From Limnoperna fortunei (Eukaryota > Mollusca > Bivalvia > Mytilida > Modiolidae), in the NCBI GenBank assembly GCA_944474755.1, contig OX104117.1, positions 77,414,926 to 77,478,925 of the forward strand: 64,000 nt of DNA, read 5' to 3'. The notes below the pieces were generated by a model that saw only the letters and a list, made by a program, of their open reading frames with translations, was not told the DNA's origin and did no database searches. Shown here one piece after another: positions 33,890-44,731 of this stretch. Each line of letters starts with the position of its first letter. Position 1 is the stretch's first letter. A program made the translations under genes and the position numbers.

Positions 33890-34468
33890 ATGCCTTCCTG
33901 TGACGATTGTGGGTTAGTGTTTGAAAGCGTGCCTGACTTAGCTCGACATATGAATAGATGGTGCCCAGAAAACGATTTGAAAAGAAAATTAAACGAGGAT
34001 GATAACGATGACAATAATAGGAAAAAAATGAAACTTGATATCGAAGACGATGAAGATGCCGCTTTTGAACAAATAGCAACCTTAGCTAGAAAGTACAACG
34101 AAGACAGGTGGGAAACTAAAGTCGATCAATATATGTCTGACGGTTTAGATGAAGAAGAGGCTAGGAGCAAGGCTGATCGCAAACTTAGAGACGAGGATAA
34201 GGACGAGTTTATTTCCAAATATTCTAGTCTTATTCAATATCTGCTACAGTTACAGAACGGCAAGGTCATGAAAACGATCGATGGATTATTAACCGATCGC
34301 GTTGACTATGAAAAAGCCATATAAATATCTGTTAGGAAATATAGGTCGTTGTTGGAAAGCTACCTCGATGAAGTCGTTGACAACGAAGAATACGAAGACG
34401 AAGAACAGGACGGAGAAAATAACAGCGAGGGCGACGAGGAGGAGGACGAGGAAGACAAGGATATATAA
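33890..34468 (+). pseudogene. acidic Polinton protein with N-terminal zinc finger, internal stop
   Basis: ATG at 33890, 11 bp after the ATPase stop. Residues 4-25 form a Cys-Cys-His-Cys finger (CDDCGLVFESVPDLARHMNRWC). Then come a basic patch (KRKLNEDD..RKKMKLDIEDDED) resembling a nuclear localisation signal, a charged helical region, and, after an in-frame TAA at 34322-34324, an extremely acidic tail (EDEEQDGENNSEGDEEEDEE) ending 34468. The open part upstream of the stop is 144 codons. Unknown function; its position between ATPase and integrase is consistent with a virion or DNA-binding accessory protein. Confidence 0.6.
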
Positions 34469-34515
34469 AACTCAGAATCATACTAATTTTTAACATTCAC
34501 TGAAAGTGTGTTGAT

Positions 34516-35603
34516 ATGGCCAGGTGGGAGCAATATGTAATTCGATATATCACGATCCGTCAAGACCAGCTAGTTTCGCAGGACCTGACAAGTTGACAGA
34601 TTTGTTCGACAAGAAGGAAAGTTCGTACTCAGTAAATTAAAATACGAAAATGGTTGCAGCGACAAGAACCATATAGCCTACAGAGACCTGTTAGACGATC
34701 ATTCAAACGAAATAGAGTCATCACGACTGGCATCGATGATCAGTGGGATGTTGATCTTGTAGAAATTTGCCAAATTTAATCATGGATCAAACTTTGTTCT
34801 TATGGTTATTGACATCTTTTCAAAATATGTATGGATGAGACCATTAAAAGATAAAAAGGGAGAGTCTGTAGGCAACGCATTGAAAGACATCCTTCTAGAA
34901 GGGAGAACACCAAATCGAATACGCACAGATAAAGGACAAGAATTCAGATCTAAACAAGTAGCGATATTACTTGAACAACGAGGGATACAACATCTATTTG
35001 CCCAAAATACGGAAATAAAGGCCAACTATGTAGAAAGAGTCATTAAAACAATTAGATCAAAGATAACCAGATACATGACCTTTAAGCAGTCGTACAATTA
35101 CATCGATTCCTTACAGCATTTCGCAAACAGTTATAACAAGACATATCATAGAACTATTGGGATATCACCTGAAAACATTACAAAGAGTAAAGAAACCAAC
35201 TTGTGGTGGAAAATGTATTGGCCTAAGAAAACAGCGCCAATAGTCAAATCAAAGACAACAAGAAAACCATTTCGTTTTAAACTTGGAGATAAAGTATACG
35301 CATCACTTACATCAGAAATCCTTATACAAGGGAATACGATGAGTAATGGTCTGGTGAAATATTTAAAATCTCCCAACGTATTTTACGTGGTAATCTACCA
35401 GTATACAGAGTAGTGGATTTTAATGATGAAGAAATAAAGGGAACATTTTACCAATCGGAGTTACAAAAAGTCGATGTGCGAGATGACGATCTGAGGAAAA
35501 TTGAAAAAGCAAGGGACGTAACAAACAATATTTCGTGAAATGGTTAAATTGGCCAAAGAAATTCAACTCATGGATATCCGCTGGAGATGTGAATAACCTG
35601 TAA
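34516..35603 (+). pseudogene. Polinton retroviral-like integrase with chromodomain-like C-terminus, broken
   Basis: A possible start is ATG 34516. The catalytic core has its first Asp in DVDLV (34753-34755), the second in RTDKGQEF (34928-34930) and Glu in NYVERVIKT (35033-35035), a D-x34-E spacing. The open frame covers 34802-35413. Frameshifts lie at about 34640, 34760 and 35320. Past 35480 another frame gives KQYFVKWLNWPKKFNSW, a chromodomain-like segment ending at the stop 35601-35603. These integrases join the linear element to the chromosome with 6-bp duplications. This copy looks inactive. Confidence 0.85.
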
Positions 35604-35825
35604 ATCATGAACTATAAATCTTTGTTTATATTGTTGTATAAAATGCTATATTTTATAATGTATATTGTAAAGACAGTTTGGGATGGCTCTCCCTGCTGTT
35701 TTCATGACGGAGAAAATAAATACTGTATATAAAATATGTCTTATATTGTCTTTAGCTAAACAACACGTTATTAACACCCTTACATAGATAATGAATTAAT
35801 CTCCCCCCCCCCAAAAAAAAAAAAG

Positions 35826-35907
35826 CATAACGCATTTTAATTACTACACTCACAATGAAAGGCTACAATGGAATCTGCAATATATTTAATTAATTACAAT
35901 ACAGCTA
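35826..35907 (-). repeat. Polinton right terminal repeat, inner part
   Basis: Complement of about 28050-28133 and 27800-27885 (ATTGCAGATTCCATTGTAGCC...). It is separated from the outer part (39124-39315) by the 3.2-kb insertion. Confidence 0.85.
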
Positions 35908-37360
35908 TAGTACTTACACCCGTAAACGCAACACTTTGACTGATTGATAACTGATTGCTGACGGATTTTGGAACGCTGACGGATCGCTGACTGATTGATG
36001 ATGACTACATCCGTCCAAAATTATGAATCCGTCATTACCTTGGTAACCGTCAGCGATCAGTGCGATCAGTCCAATCAGTGCGATCCAGAATCCGTCATTT
36101 AATTATATGCATAAATCGGTTAGTTTATTGACGTATTCGTATAAATTAATAATTTAAAGATAAAACGGATTCTGCGTCATTTGTATATAATATATGCATT
36201 TATTATACCATTTTTATAATAAAATAAAAACATGCGTTTAAAAGAATTGTTAATACAATGTCTCGTTCTAAATGAATAAATAAACATATTTAAAGAAATA
36301 AATCTTTATATTATATAATAAAGCACATTTCTTTAAAGCAGGACATATCTGCGAACCGAGTCCTGTAAACCTTCAAAAAACTTCTATTTAAGGCACATGA
36401 GTAGAGACGAGATAAATGGTTTTTTTTGTAATATATTATTGATTCTTTTTTTTTATTCCCGCGACTCGTGATTTCGGCCTATTTTATTTTTTGCGACCTG
36501 TTACATCTATATTTTTTATCATATATTAAGCCGACCCGACTCCCCCAATCAGTTACAGATTTATTTCACATTTAGGAAAGAACGTGGCCTCTTTTTGACA
36601 TCATTATTAGTTACTTAAATGTATGCCTGCGTGTTTTTTATTAGTCTACAACATTTAAAATACAATTATAAAACTGTTGTGTATAACAATTGTTGAACTG
36701 TTAAACAATCATTGTATATCAAAACGCATTGTTTACTGAACAAAAAGTTGTGTTGTAAAATATACAGCGATTCTTGTCGCAAGTTTATTGGACAGGCAAT
36801 AAAAGTTGTTTAAAAAAGTATACATACAATTACGCTGGATTGTTCCATTTGTTTCACGGCGTCCATTTTGTATTGGGTGGGGTGGGAGAAAGCCGGAGTA
36901 CAGGTTAAAACAGACAGTCTTTTGTCAATTTAAGTGGAGTCGGGCGCACCCTATCTGCAGTCGTTCGAAAATCCGCAACCTGTTGACAGGCATGTGATAA
37001 CTAGTAGATGACTAAGGAAACAGCCACCTAGGCCCCAATAACGCCGGGGAGAATTGTCTGCGAATACTAAAGTTAAGCGTAAAAATGTGTTACAGATAGA
37101 CACGTGTTTCAGTACGAAATAGTAATTTTTTTAACAAACCGTCATTATTTCTTTAGGTCTTAACATTGTCATTACAGTGTCATATCGATGAAACAGAACC
37201 TTTTAAAAACTTGCCCTTTAAAAGAGTGTCATTCAATTTAAACAATAACTTATTGTATTGATTAATTGTTTGCTTTTCTTTCAGCGAGAGTATTCAGCTT
37301 TATTCATGACGAGAATAAGTTAAAAATAAATAAATTAGATTTGTTTGCTTGTTTAAATAT

Positions 37361-37590
37361 TGTTTAATCCACTTTCAGCAATTTTTCATCTATATCATGG
37401 CGTCCAGTTTTTATTTGAGGAGGAAGCCGGAGTATCCGGATAAAACCCCCGACCTCCAGTAGGAAAACTGACGCCTTTTCAATTAAGTCGAGTGCACCCT
37501 GCCCACAGTGAGATTTGAACTCGCAACCTCAGTGTTGACAGACCACGCGATCAATAGTTGATAAACTAACATCACAACTCGGCTCCTTCA
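37361..37590 (-). mobile_element. tRNA-derived SINE, minus strand
   Basis: On the minus strand a tRNA-like head from about 37585 contains a B-box-like GAGTTCAAATC (near 37508) and continues to a tail ATAGATGAAAAATTGCTGAAAGTGG near 37375. A second copy of the 3' half lies at 46903-47030. No target duplication identified. Confidence 0.65.
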
Positions 37591-38394
37591 ATCAATTAGA
37601 GAAAGATGGAAAAAAAATTGAATTCCACTTAAAAAAATGGGGTATGGGTTGGGGCGTAAGATTTACTTTTTTTTTAGTGCAAGGAGCGTGACACTCTCTA
37701 AACATGTCACTATGATTCGCGGCAATTTTAATATGACCTGAACCACCCCCCTCCAAAAAAAAACCAAAAAAAAAAACCAGAGGACATCCCATATCCGCCA
37801 GAGCTGGACAGCTCTGTTAAAGCTAGTAATTAATTTAAGTACTTCCAAATTTAAATGAAACTATTTATACTTATATATCATTAACTGTGGAATGACTTTT
37901 CGTAAATCTTATTCAGTATTCTTGGGAATTGTGGCACAGTAGTTTATTATTTATTTGAGATTTAATTCTCTGTAAATTCATGTGACACAAGGAGATAGTG
38001 AATTAAATATATAAATAGATTTTTTCGCTTTTGTCGTAAATCTCATTCAGTATTATACACCGGAATTCATAGGAAGTGTGGCAAAGAAAAAACTGATCAA
38101 ACCACCAAGTTGTCTGTTCGATACTTACAGCGAGATGGTGTGCTCGACTCATCCCTAAGTTTGCAAAGAGCACCAGTTTTCCTGTCGAAGGTTTGCTGTT
38201 TCGTTGGGTACTCCAGCTCTTCCCAATAAACACTCGACGTCATATTATATTAACTAATATAATTTTTTTTTAAAATAGTGTTAAACAAACTTCAAACATA
38301 CATACAAAGCTAACTCGAAAAGGCGAAGTGAAAAATGTTACGATTTCGCCTTCACGTTTTTCGTGTTTCTCGCTTTTTCCGCTTTAAAACTTTT

Positions 38395-38775
38395 CGAAGA
38401 CAAATACGAGATGTACGCCTTGGCATGCGAGGTCAAATATTTTTTTAATTTATTGTGTGTGTGGTTTTTTTTCATTACTTTTTTAAAATTTTTTTTAATA
38501 AAATGACACTATGTGATGTTTATATTCCGTCACAGATGCATTAGTAAAATTCCATTTTTTTTATTAATAACTTTAGACTAGACGTTTTTCGCTTTCAAAA
38601 TACGGACGTGCGCCTTGGCACGCGAGATGCTTTTTTAAAGTCATTGTGTGTGTGCGTTTTTTTAATTACTTTGTTTTTTTAATTATTTGTTAATAAAATT
38701 ACACTATGTAATGTTTATATTTCGTCACAGATGCATTAGTAAAATTCCATTTTTTATTAATAACTTTAGACCAGT
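38395..38775. repeat. ~185-bp tandem duplication
   Basis: Two diverged head-to-tail copies, each containing ACGTGCGCCTTGGCACGCGAG-like text, a TTGTGTGTGTG run and CGTCACAGATGCATTAGTAAA, and ending TTATTAATAACTTTAGAC. Confidence 0.8.
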
Positions 38776-39123
38776 TTTAGCCTTACTATTATGTAAAACG
38801 ATCCATCAATGAGGACATAACAGTTGACATTTTTATACTTCTAATATTTGCGACTGAAACGAATTTTCACATTTCGAAATATTAATTTTACTAACCGGAA
38901 GTTGAATGGACGGATTGGAGCGATCAGTCCAAATCAATCCATCAGATCAGTCAAATCGTTCCAAATCCGTCAATTGACGGATTGACGGATTGGGAATGAT
39001 CTGACGGATTGGGAACGATTTGACTGATCTGACTGATTGATAACTGATTGGTGACGGATTTTGGAACGCTGACGGATCGCTGACGGATTGATAAAAGTGT
39101 TGCGTTTTCAATCTCAAGTACTG

Positions 39124-39315
39124 TATTAATTACAATTAAAAACGAATCGATACCATTTTCCTTGCTATATCCGTTATATCACAAATACTTATGCAACACT
39201 TGTATGACGTCATAATTTTAACCTCACTATGAGAGGTTATCTGCTGGGAGGGTTTTTTCCCCATAGGGATAACATAGCAACCAATGTCGCTAGAACAGAA
39301 ATTTCGATAACTACT
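39124..39315 (-). repeat. Polinton right terminal repeat, outer part
   Basis: Complement of 27611-27800, including the TGACGTCA octamer (39205-39212). The element's last bases are CGATAACTACT at 39305-39315. Confidence 0.88.
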
Positions 39316-39452
39316 TCTATAAACACAACCAATGTACTGTAAGATTACCTATTAAACTTGAATTTTTCAGGTTTTTGCAATAATTTGTTCTTTAGATTTC
39401 TTTTAATGCTGCGGAAACTCGGTTAAACATGATCAATGTTAAACTTGGATAT

Positions 39453-40060
39453 ATATATTATGGTGGCATATATCTGCCCCTACTTGTCACATAATTAAGT
39501 CAACATATATTGGGAAATAAGTCGACTTGTCACTTAATTAAGTCTACTTGTCACATATTTAAGTAAACTTGTCAGATAAGGAAAGTTATAATATTTTTAA
39601 GGAAAATGAACCGTATTTTGCGTTTTTGCCCTTTACATGCCATACATAAGTTGACATAATTATCTGACAAGTAGACTCGTGTATCTGACAAGTTGACTTA
39701 TTTATCTGGGATGTGAACTTAATTATCTGACAAGTAGACTTATTTATCTAACAAGTCAACTTGTCAGATAATAATGTCAAAATGCAGATAAATAAGTCAA
39801 CTTGTCAGATAACTAAGTTCACATGTCAGATAATTATGTCAACTTGTCAGATAATTAAGTCTACTTGTGTATGACATGAAAACGACAAAAACTCAAAAAA
39901 CGTCTTTCTTTTCTTAAAAATATTAGCACTTTATTATGTTAAAAGTTTACCTTACTATGTGACAAGTAGACTTTATTAAGTGACAAGTAGACTTATTTCA
40001 CAAATTATGTAGACTTAGTTATGTGACAAGTAGGGGCAGATATATGCCACCATAATATAT
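39453..40060. mobile_element. foldback element built of ACTTGTCA-type repeats
   Basis: The ends ATATATTATGGTGGCATATATCTGCCCCTACTTGTCA and its complement frame a 608-bp inverted structure centred on ACAAGTcaACTTGT (39751-39764). The word ACTTGTCA or its complement, usually followed by (C/G)ATAA..AAGTC, occurs more than a dozen times in both orientations. No coding capacity. Confidence 0.85.
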
Positions 40061-41700
40061 TTCTAAGATACAGGTTTACATTTTGAAGATTCGTAAATAT
40101 TTTTATAATGTCCCGCTGACTTTATTTGCAAACAGACAGGTGATCATAATGAAAGGGTTGGATTGTTCTATTTATAGATACTAAATTTGTTTATAAATAA
40201 TTTTTTTGCAGCTAGCTATAAGACTACCGTTCCATAGGGTATAAAACTTTACCACACTCACTTCTAGAAATTTATCACACCCCTATTTGTTACAACTCTG
40301 AAACTATGACGGTTACGAGTTTCCATTAATGGTGTCAAGTGAAAGTCCGTAGCACGGCCGAAAGCTCCATCAATTTTAGTGTTTTTATTATAAAGAGCTA
40401 GGACCTTAAAAATGTGCACTTAATGTTTCTGCCATTTTTATTAATTTGTAAGTCATTTAAAAGCATTGGAATACATGTGAACAGATATATTCCATCAGCG
40501 GAAGTGATTGAAATATATTCGTTGGACTATTAGTTAATGCAGACATTAATCTAATGTATAGACTATAAAAGCCATCGATTTTAGACTTGTGCATATAAGT
40601 TTCCAAGCATATTTTCGAAGACCATCGATGCGATCACGTTTCTTTCCCGTTTCCCTACAAATTATGTTACTGACAGTTTCCATATTGTAAATGGTGCAAT
40701 GGATATGCTGGTCTTCTTGGACTCACTTCTGTTAAATGCAAACATGAGTTTGATAATATAGATAAAAAGATATTAAATGCCCCTATACATCGACCTCCAT
40801 TGTCACTTATCTAATAAAATGGTTTTGCATTTTTAAGGTCCATATTCGAAACATCACTTGGGGAACATACACATTTTTAGAGTAATAGCTACTAAGATTT
40901 GGCAAAAAGGGGTGGAAAATTGCTAATATTGATAGTCAGTTGCGTGTTCGCTCATTTATTTTATACGTCACGTCTTGAATATAGCTGAAATATTGCTTGC
41001 TGGACGTTAAACAACAATAAATCAATCAATCATTTATTTTATATGTGAACTATTTACAACCCTCACCAAACAAACATACATTAAAGTAAGGGAAGTATTA
41101 ATTGTTCCTGTTTACGTGTCATGTATAACACCGAAGTCACATAGCAAGTACCGTAATCAGTTAAAATTGTAATACTGATAATAATAATAACAAGTTTAGC
41201 TTTTCTAAAAAGCTAACCGTCTATTAGCTGCATTTCCCATTTTATGGGTGATATTAAAGTATCTGCTGTTTGCAATTTATATATAGGATAGGTAAGCAAT
41301 ATACCTCTTAAGGACATTTGTTTTCGCTAAACTATTAACCAATGGTGCATGAGAGATTTAAATAACTGTCGTAACGTCACACGTGGTTTTTTTTAAAATA
41401 ATTATACAAAACTGACTACCCGAAAAAATGTTTAAAATGAGCGGTAAAATATGTGTTTTTCAATTTGCATCAATATCAGAACGAAAATAACAAAAATACT
41501 GATTACAATCCCGAATCAACCCAAGAATGTATCTAAATTTTTGTACACATACTTTCATTCTCACTGTATATTTATTTCATTTGCAAAGAATCTACTAAAA
41601 CAGCTAAGTAGTCTAGTAGAAGATATGAGCCCACTAATACGACCACACGTTTTCAAAAATTTACCCAAGTGTTATAATCATTGCTTTCCATATTAGATAA
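40061..41700. other. AT-rich non-coding DNA
   Basis: Only one feature: a family A retroposon 3' tail at 40976-41035 (GAATATAGCTGAAATATTGC...GACGTTAAAC then AATC repeats). A minus-strand frame near 41451-41696 may be distal BEL/Pao sequence but is not recognisable. Confidence 0.5.
40976..41035 (+). mobile_element. 3' tail of family A retroposon
   Basis: GAATATAGCTGAAATATTGC...GGACGTTAAACAAC with (AATC)n, nearly the same as the end of the 42650-43141 copy. Confidence 0.65.
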
Positions 41701-41719
41701 GTACCTAGTTCCACTATCA

Positions 41720-42100
41720 GCGGGATTTTGAAGGATCGGAACGAAATTCCACTGTGTTGAGTCTGATACTCTGAGAATGCGTTCAACTCGGTTAGATACA
41801 TAGGTGTTTTATTGCTAATATATCCAAATACAACTTTGCTATCGCAGAAATATTTAATTGAACTGAGTGGAACATCTAAGTTGTCAGATACAATACTTCC
41901 AATCTAAGTTGCCAAAACTGCACCGCAAAGCTCTAGTCGCGGTATCGTATTTCCGCTAGCTAGACCTAACTTCGATTTTCCCATGAGAAATCCTATATGA
42001 GCTTACCTTCATCGTCAACACCTCTCAAATACGCCGAATCAGCAAAAGCCTTCTCTGAGGCACCTGAAAATACTAAGACTTCAAGATTGTTCATCTCACT
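41720..42100 (-). pseudogene. BEL/Pao RNase H region
   Basis: Minus-strand text includes ASEKAFADSAYLRGVDDEG, then GLASGNTIPRLELCGAVLAT, and YFCDSKVVFGYISNKTP, in the order expected for the BEL/Pao RNase H. At least two stops or frameshifts interrupt it. Confidence 0.75.
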
Positions 42101-42636
42101 CAACAAGGAAGGAAAATACTTGCGTTGAATATGTCCTTCAGTGTTACAATTGAGTCCCTCCATACATTCCACTTATCTTGAAAGTCCGATGATAAAGGGT
42201 CGTCCCAGTTGGTTCCAGGCGGCGATGCTTCGCGTAACAAAATTTTACCACTTATCGTAATCGGTGACAAAATTCCTATCGGATCGAACACACTATTCAA
42301 GGAAGAGAAAATTCCTCTGCGAGTAAAAGGTTTGTCTTCTTCCAACGGACTAAATATGAAATTGTCAGTATTCAAGTCCCATTCTAATCACAAACTATGA
42401 TGAATAGGGAAAATGTCTTCGTCAAGATTCAACTGTTTAATCTTTTTTCCTAAATCTTCGACAGGAAAAGCCTTTATTATATCAACACTATTTGACGTGA
42501 TTTTGTGTAGTCTGATATTTCCCTCTGAACTAACGCTGGTTGAGCTCGTTTCACTAAATCTATGACTTGTTTGCTATCAGACATCGAAATCAAACCATCA
42601 TCGACATAGAAGTCTCTACCTATGAAAGACTTGACG

Positions 42637-42649
42637 TCTGTTCCATACA
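42637..42649 (+). repeat. 13-bp target duplication of the retroposon, left copy
   Basis: TCTGTTCCATACA, repeated exactly at 43142-43154. Confidence 0.9.
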
Positions 42650-43141
42650 GCCCCGTGCGGGATCCGGGTGGCTAAAAGAATAGACCGCAGTCGCGCTAGC
42701 TTGTCGTAAAAGGCGACTAAATAGCGCCCAGTACCCTGACCGGCGTGTCAGGTCGGTTTGCCTAAAGACCGACTGGGATGTGTGCCCCAGGTGGTTGAAT
42801 GGGGTACCCCTGGCAAGCTGGGGTTGTCAGGCCATAATACAGAAAACCTGACCGCAAACCATATTAGTGCACCGTGTTGGGAAAAATGCCACGTTCCTCG
42901 CACGTTAAAGAACGCTGCTGTAGTATTCGCTACGAGTAGGGATTTTGAACCCCCTACAGGAGGCTAAATTGCCCGACCCTATCCATCCTCCCATTTGCCA
43001 GTGGGAATCTAAAATCCGTTACCCCTATTTTTCCTTGTGTCCCATCCCATTTTTTTCATTCATCATCATTTCATGTTCATCGCCTGAATATAGCTGAAAT
43101 ATTGCCGCTTGGGCGTTAAACACCATCAATCAATCAATCAA
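42650..43141 (+). mobile_element. family A retroposon, full copy with 13-bp TSD
   Basis: 492 bp between exact 13-bp duplications. It begins CCCCGTGCGGGATCCGGGTGG, has a Pol III B-box-like GATTTTGAACCC near 42943 that is far from the 5' end, and ends GAATATAGCTGAAATATTGC...GGCGTTAAAC with (ATCA)n. This is the reference copy for the fragments elsewhere in the window. No open frame. Confidence 0.9.
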
Positions 43142-43959
43142 TCTGTTCCATACAACTGATCACAATTCTCCACTGTGCGTCGAAGCCCATATGTCGCCAC
43201 AGCGGGAGAGGGAAAATTCCCAAAAACATGAACACACATGCGAAATTCAATAAGGGTTATTGTCTCTATACCAAACGAAACGCAAAAAATCTTCCTCATT
43301 CACAAAAAACTGATAAAACATTTGTTCTATGACGACGGTTGCAGTTATTCTATCCTTCCTAAAAGCGCAGAATACCCAAGAGGCTGTTGGTTAAGTCTGG
43401 ACCTGTCATCATAACACTATTGAGAGACAATGCTTTGAAAGTTGCCGATGAGTCAAATACACCCTTTATTTAGTGTGGTTTATTTGGGTGATAAACACCG
43501 AAAAGTGGTCAATACCAACACTCTTTATAATCACGAATGGGTGGAGCAACTTCAGCTGCTTCGTTGTCGATAATCATGCGCATGAAATCTAGTGAGCACG
43601 TTTTGTCTTGTCCTATTTGAGAGAAATGTCTAAATTAAGGGCTCGTTTCAGTGCCAATAACCTGTTATTAGGTAAACGTTGACAGTTCAATTTGAACGGA
43701 AGTAGAGCTGACCAACGATTATTAGAGTTTTTTGCGAATTCTTTTTCCATCAGTGAAAGAAATTCTCTGTCTTCTATTGACAGTCCTACCTTATCGTCGA
43801 CCTTAGTTTTATGGAATATTTCATCATCGTAAAACCGAACAGCTATTTGTTTCCTGGCGTCAACCGATGTGCTGACATGCTCTCTCACGAACAAAGTATT
43901 CGTACAAGGTTTGAAGATCGTTCCCCTATCGTTTGTCATCACATGAGTTCTATTCACGT

Positions 43960-44620
43960 TTACAGTCTTTTTGAACTTGTCCTCAGGAGATATCGCCTAC
44001 GATAACCCATCCCAGCATTAGTTTTTGAGCGAATGGCGTTCCTTTAAGACCTGTGATCTGCTTAAAAACGTGATGTTTTTCCGGAACATCGCGTCCGATC
44101 AAGAGTTGTTTCTGAGCGTCACTATTCGAGCTTGGTGTCTGTTCACTTATGTTTTTAAATGGAGAAATAATGCAGCAATATCTGGCGTAGCAATTTCTGA
44201 TCGTTCATGTGGGATATTCGCACATTTTATGATGGAAGGTAAGTATAAACTAGTGTAACCAGAAAGAGGTTCAACAACGAGATTGCTAGCACATCGCTCT
44301 GCCAATACCGTTGTCCTGTGCATGATAATTGCACTGATCGTCCAATATCGCATAAACATTCACCACTTTTTCTGGAAAATCCTTCGGACAGAGACAAACC
44401 AGCACGGTTTTCCCACATGACATGCCACTGAATTCGTTTAAAGAGGTACGCTTAGATGAAATGTTTTCGAGTTGATTTTGAGCTTTGAATGCTCCGCGCC
44501 ATCAGGATCGACGACTTTCTCAGAACGGTGCATTACTGTTATATGTTTTTTACTGTCACATTGATTACATTTGATTGTCGCTGTCTAGTTCCTTGAAATA
44601 TGTTTTGACGACTGAAAACA
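43960..44620 (-). pseudogene. BEL/Pao zinc knuckle and retropepsin
   Basis: Minus-strand text has a Cys-rich knuckle remnant (IKCNQCDSKKH), the aspartic protease active site VYAILDDQCN near 44350, and LLIGRDVPEKHHVFKQITGL with FAQKLMLGWVIV near 44110-44000. The frame is broken by stops between these blocks. Confidence 0.75.
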
Positions 44621-44731
44621 TTGAAAGTAGATTCGATTTTCTTTCAACATTTGTCTGTTTTCATCGTACCTTTTCGCCTTGAATGCTCTACACGTTGCTA
44701 AACTATGCCTCGCTGTATGTAGAGGGCAAAG

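Larger units (their letters stand above)
35908..39123. mobile_element. non-autonomous Tc1/mariner-type insertion in the Polinton TIR
   Basis: TA TSD (35906-35907 and 39124-39125). The ends are TAGTACTT...AAACGCAACACTTT on the left and the complement of CAGTACTT...AAACGCAACACTTT on the right: 29-bp inverted repeats with a variable middle. CAGT ends plus TA duplication are the Tc1/mariner signature. Excision plus loss of one TA restores the terminal-repeat sequence seen on the left of the Polinton. No transposase frame was found. The subterminal DNA carries GACGGATT/GACTGATT repeats, and the interior holds a minus-strand SINE and a tandem duplication. Confidence 0.75.
27611..39315 (+). mobile_element. 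Polinton/Maverick element, decayed
   Basis: Inverted ends AGTAGTTATCGAAATTTCTG... (27611) and its complement ending 39315, flanked by near-matching 6-bp duplications ACTATA / TCTATA. Terminal repeats are about 275 bp: 27611-27885 on the left; 39315-39124 plus 35907-35826 on the right, split by a 3.2-kb insertion. Between them, on the plus strand: protein-primed family-B polymerase, A32-type ATPase, an acidic zinc-finger protein and a DDE integrase with a chromodomain-like end. I find no capsid proteins or protease that I can name. Every gene has frameshifts or stops, so it cannot be autonomous. Confidence 0.9.
42100..43957 (-). pseudogene. BEL/Pao reverse transcriptase, interrupted by a retroposon
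   Basis: The N-terminal RT block SIEDREFLSLMEKEF and LPFKLNCQRLPNNRLLALKR is at 43957-43613. The next part (GVFDSSATFKALSLNSVMM) lies near 43475-43410. The catalytic YVDD is at 42597-42608 (minus). The C-terminal block with RRGIFSSLNSVFDPIGILSP follows (42375-42100). The insertion at 42650-43141 falls just upstream of YVDD. Several frameshifts; not functional. Confidence 0.85.

Noticed and set aside
36806..38233. Short frames in the Tc1/mariner-type insert as a transposase
   Set aside because: None shows DDE/DDD motifs or helix-turn-helix text; the element appears non-autonomous.
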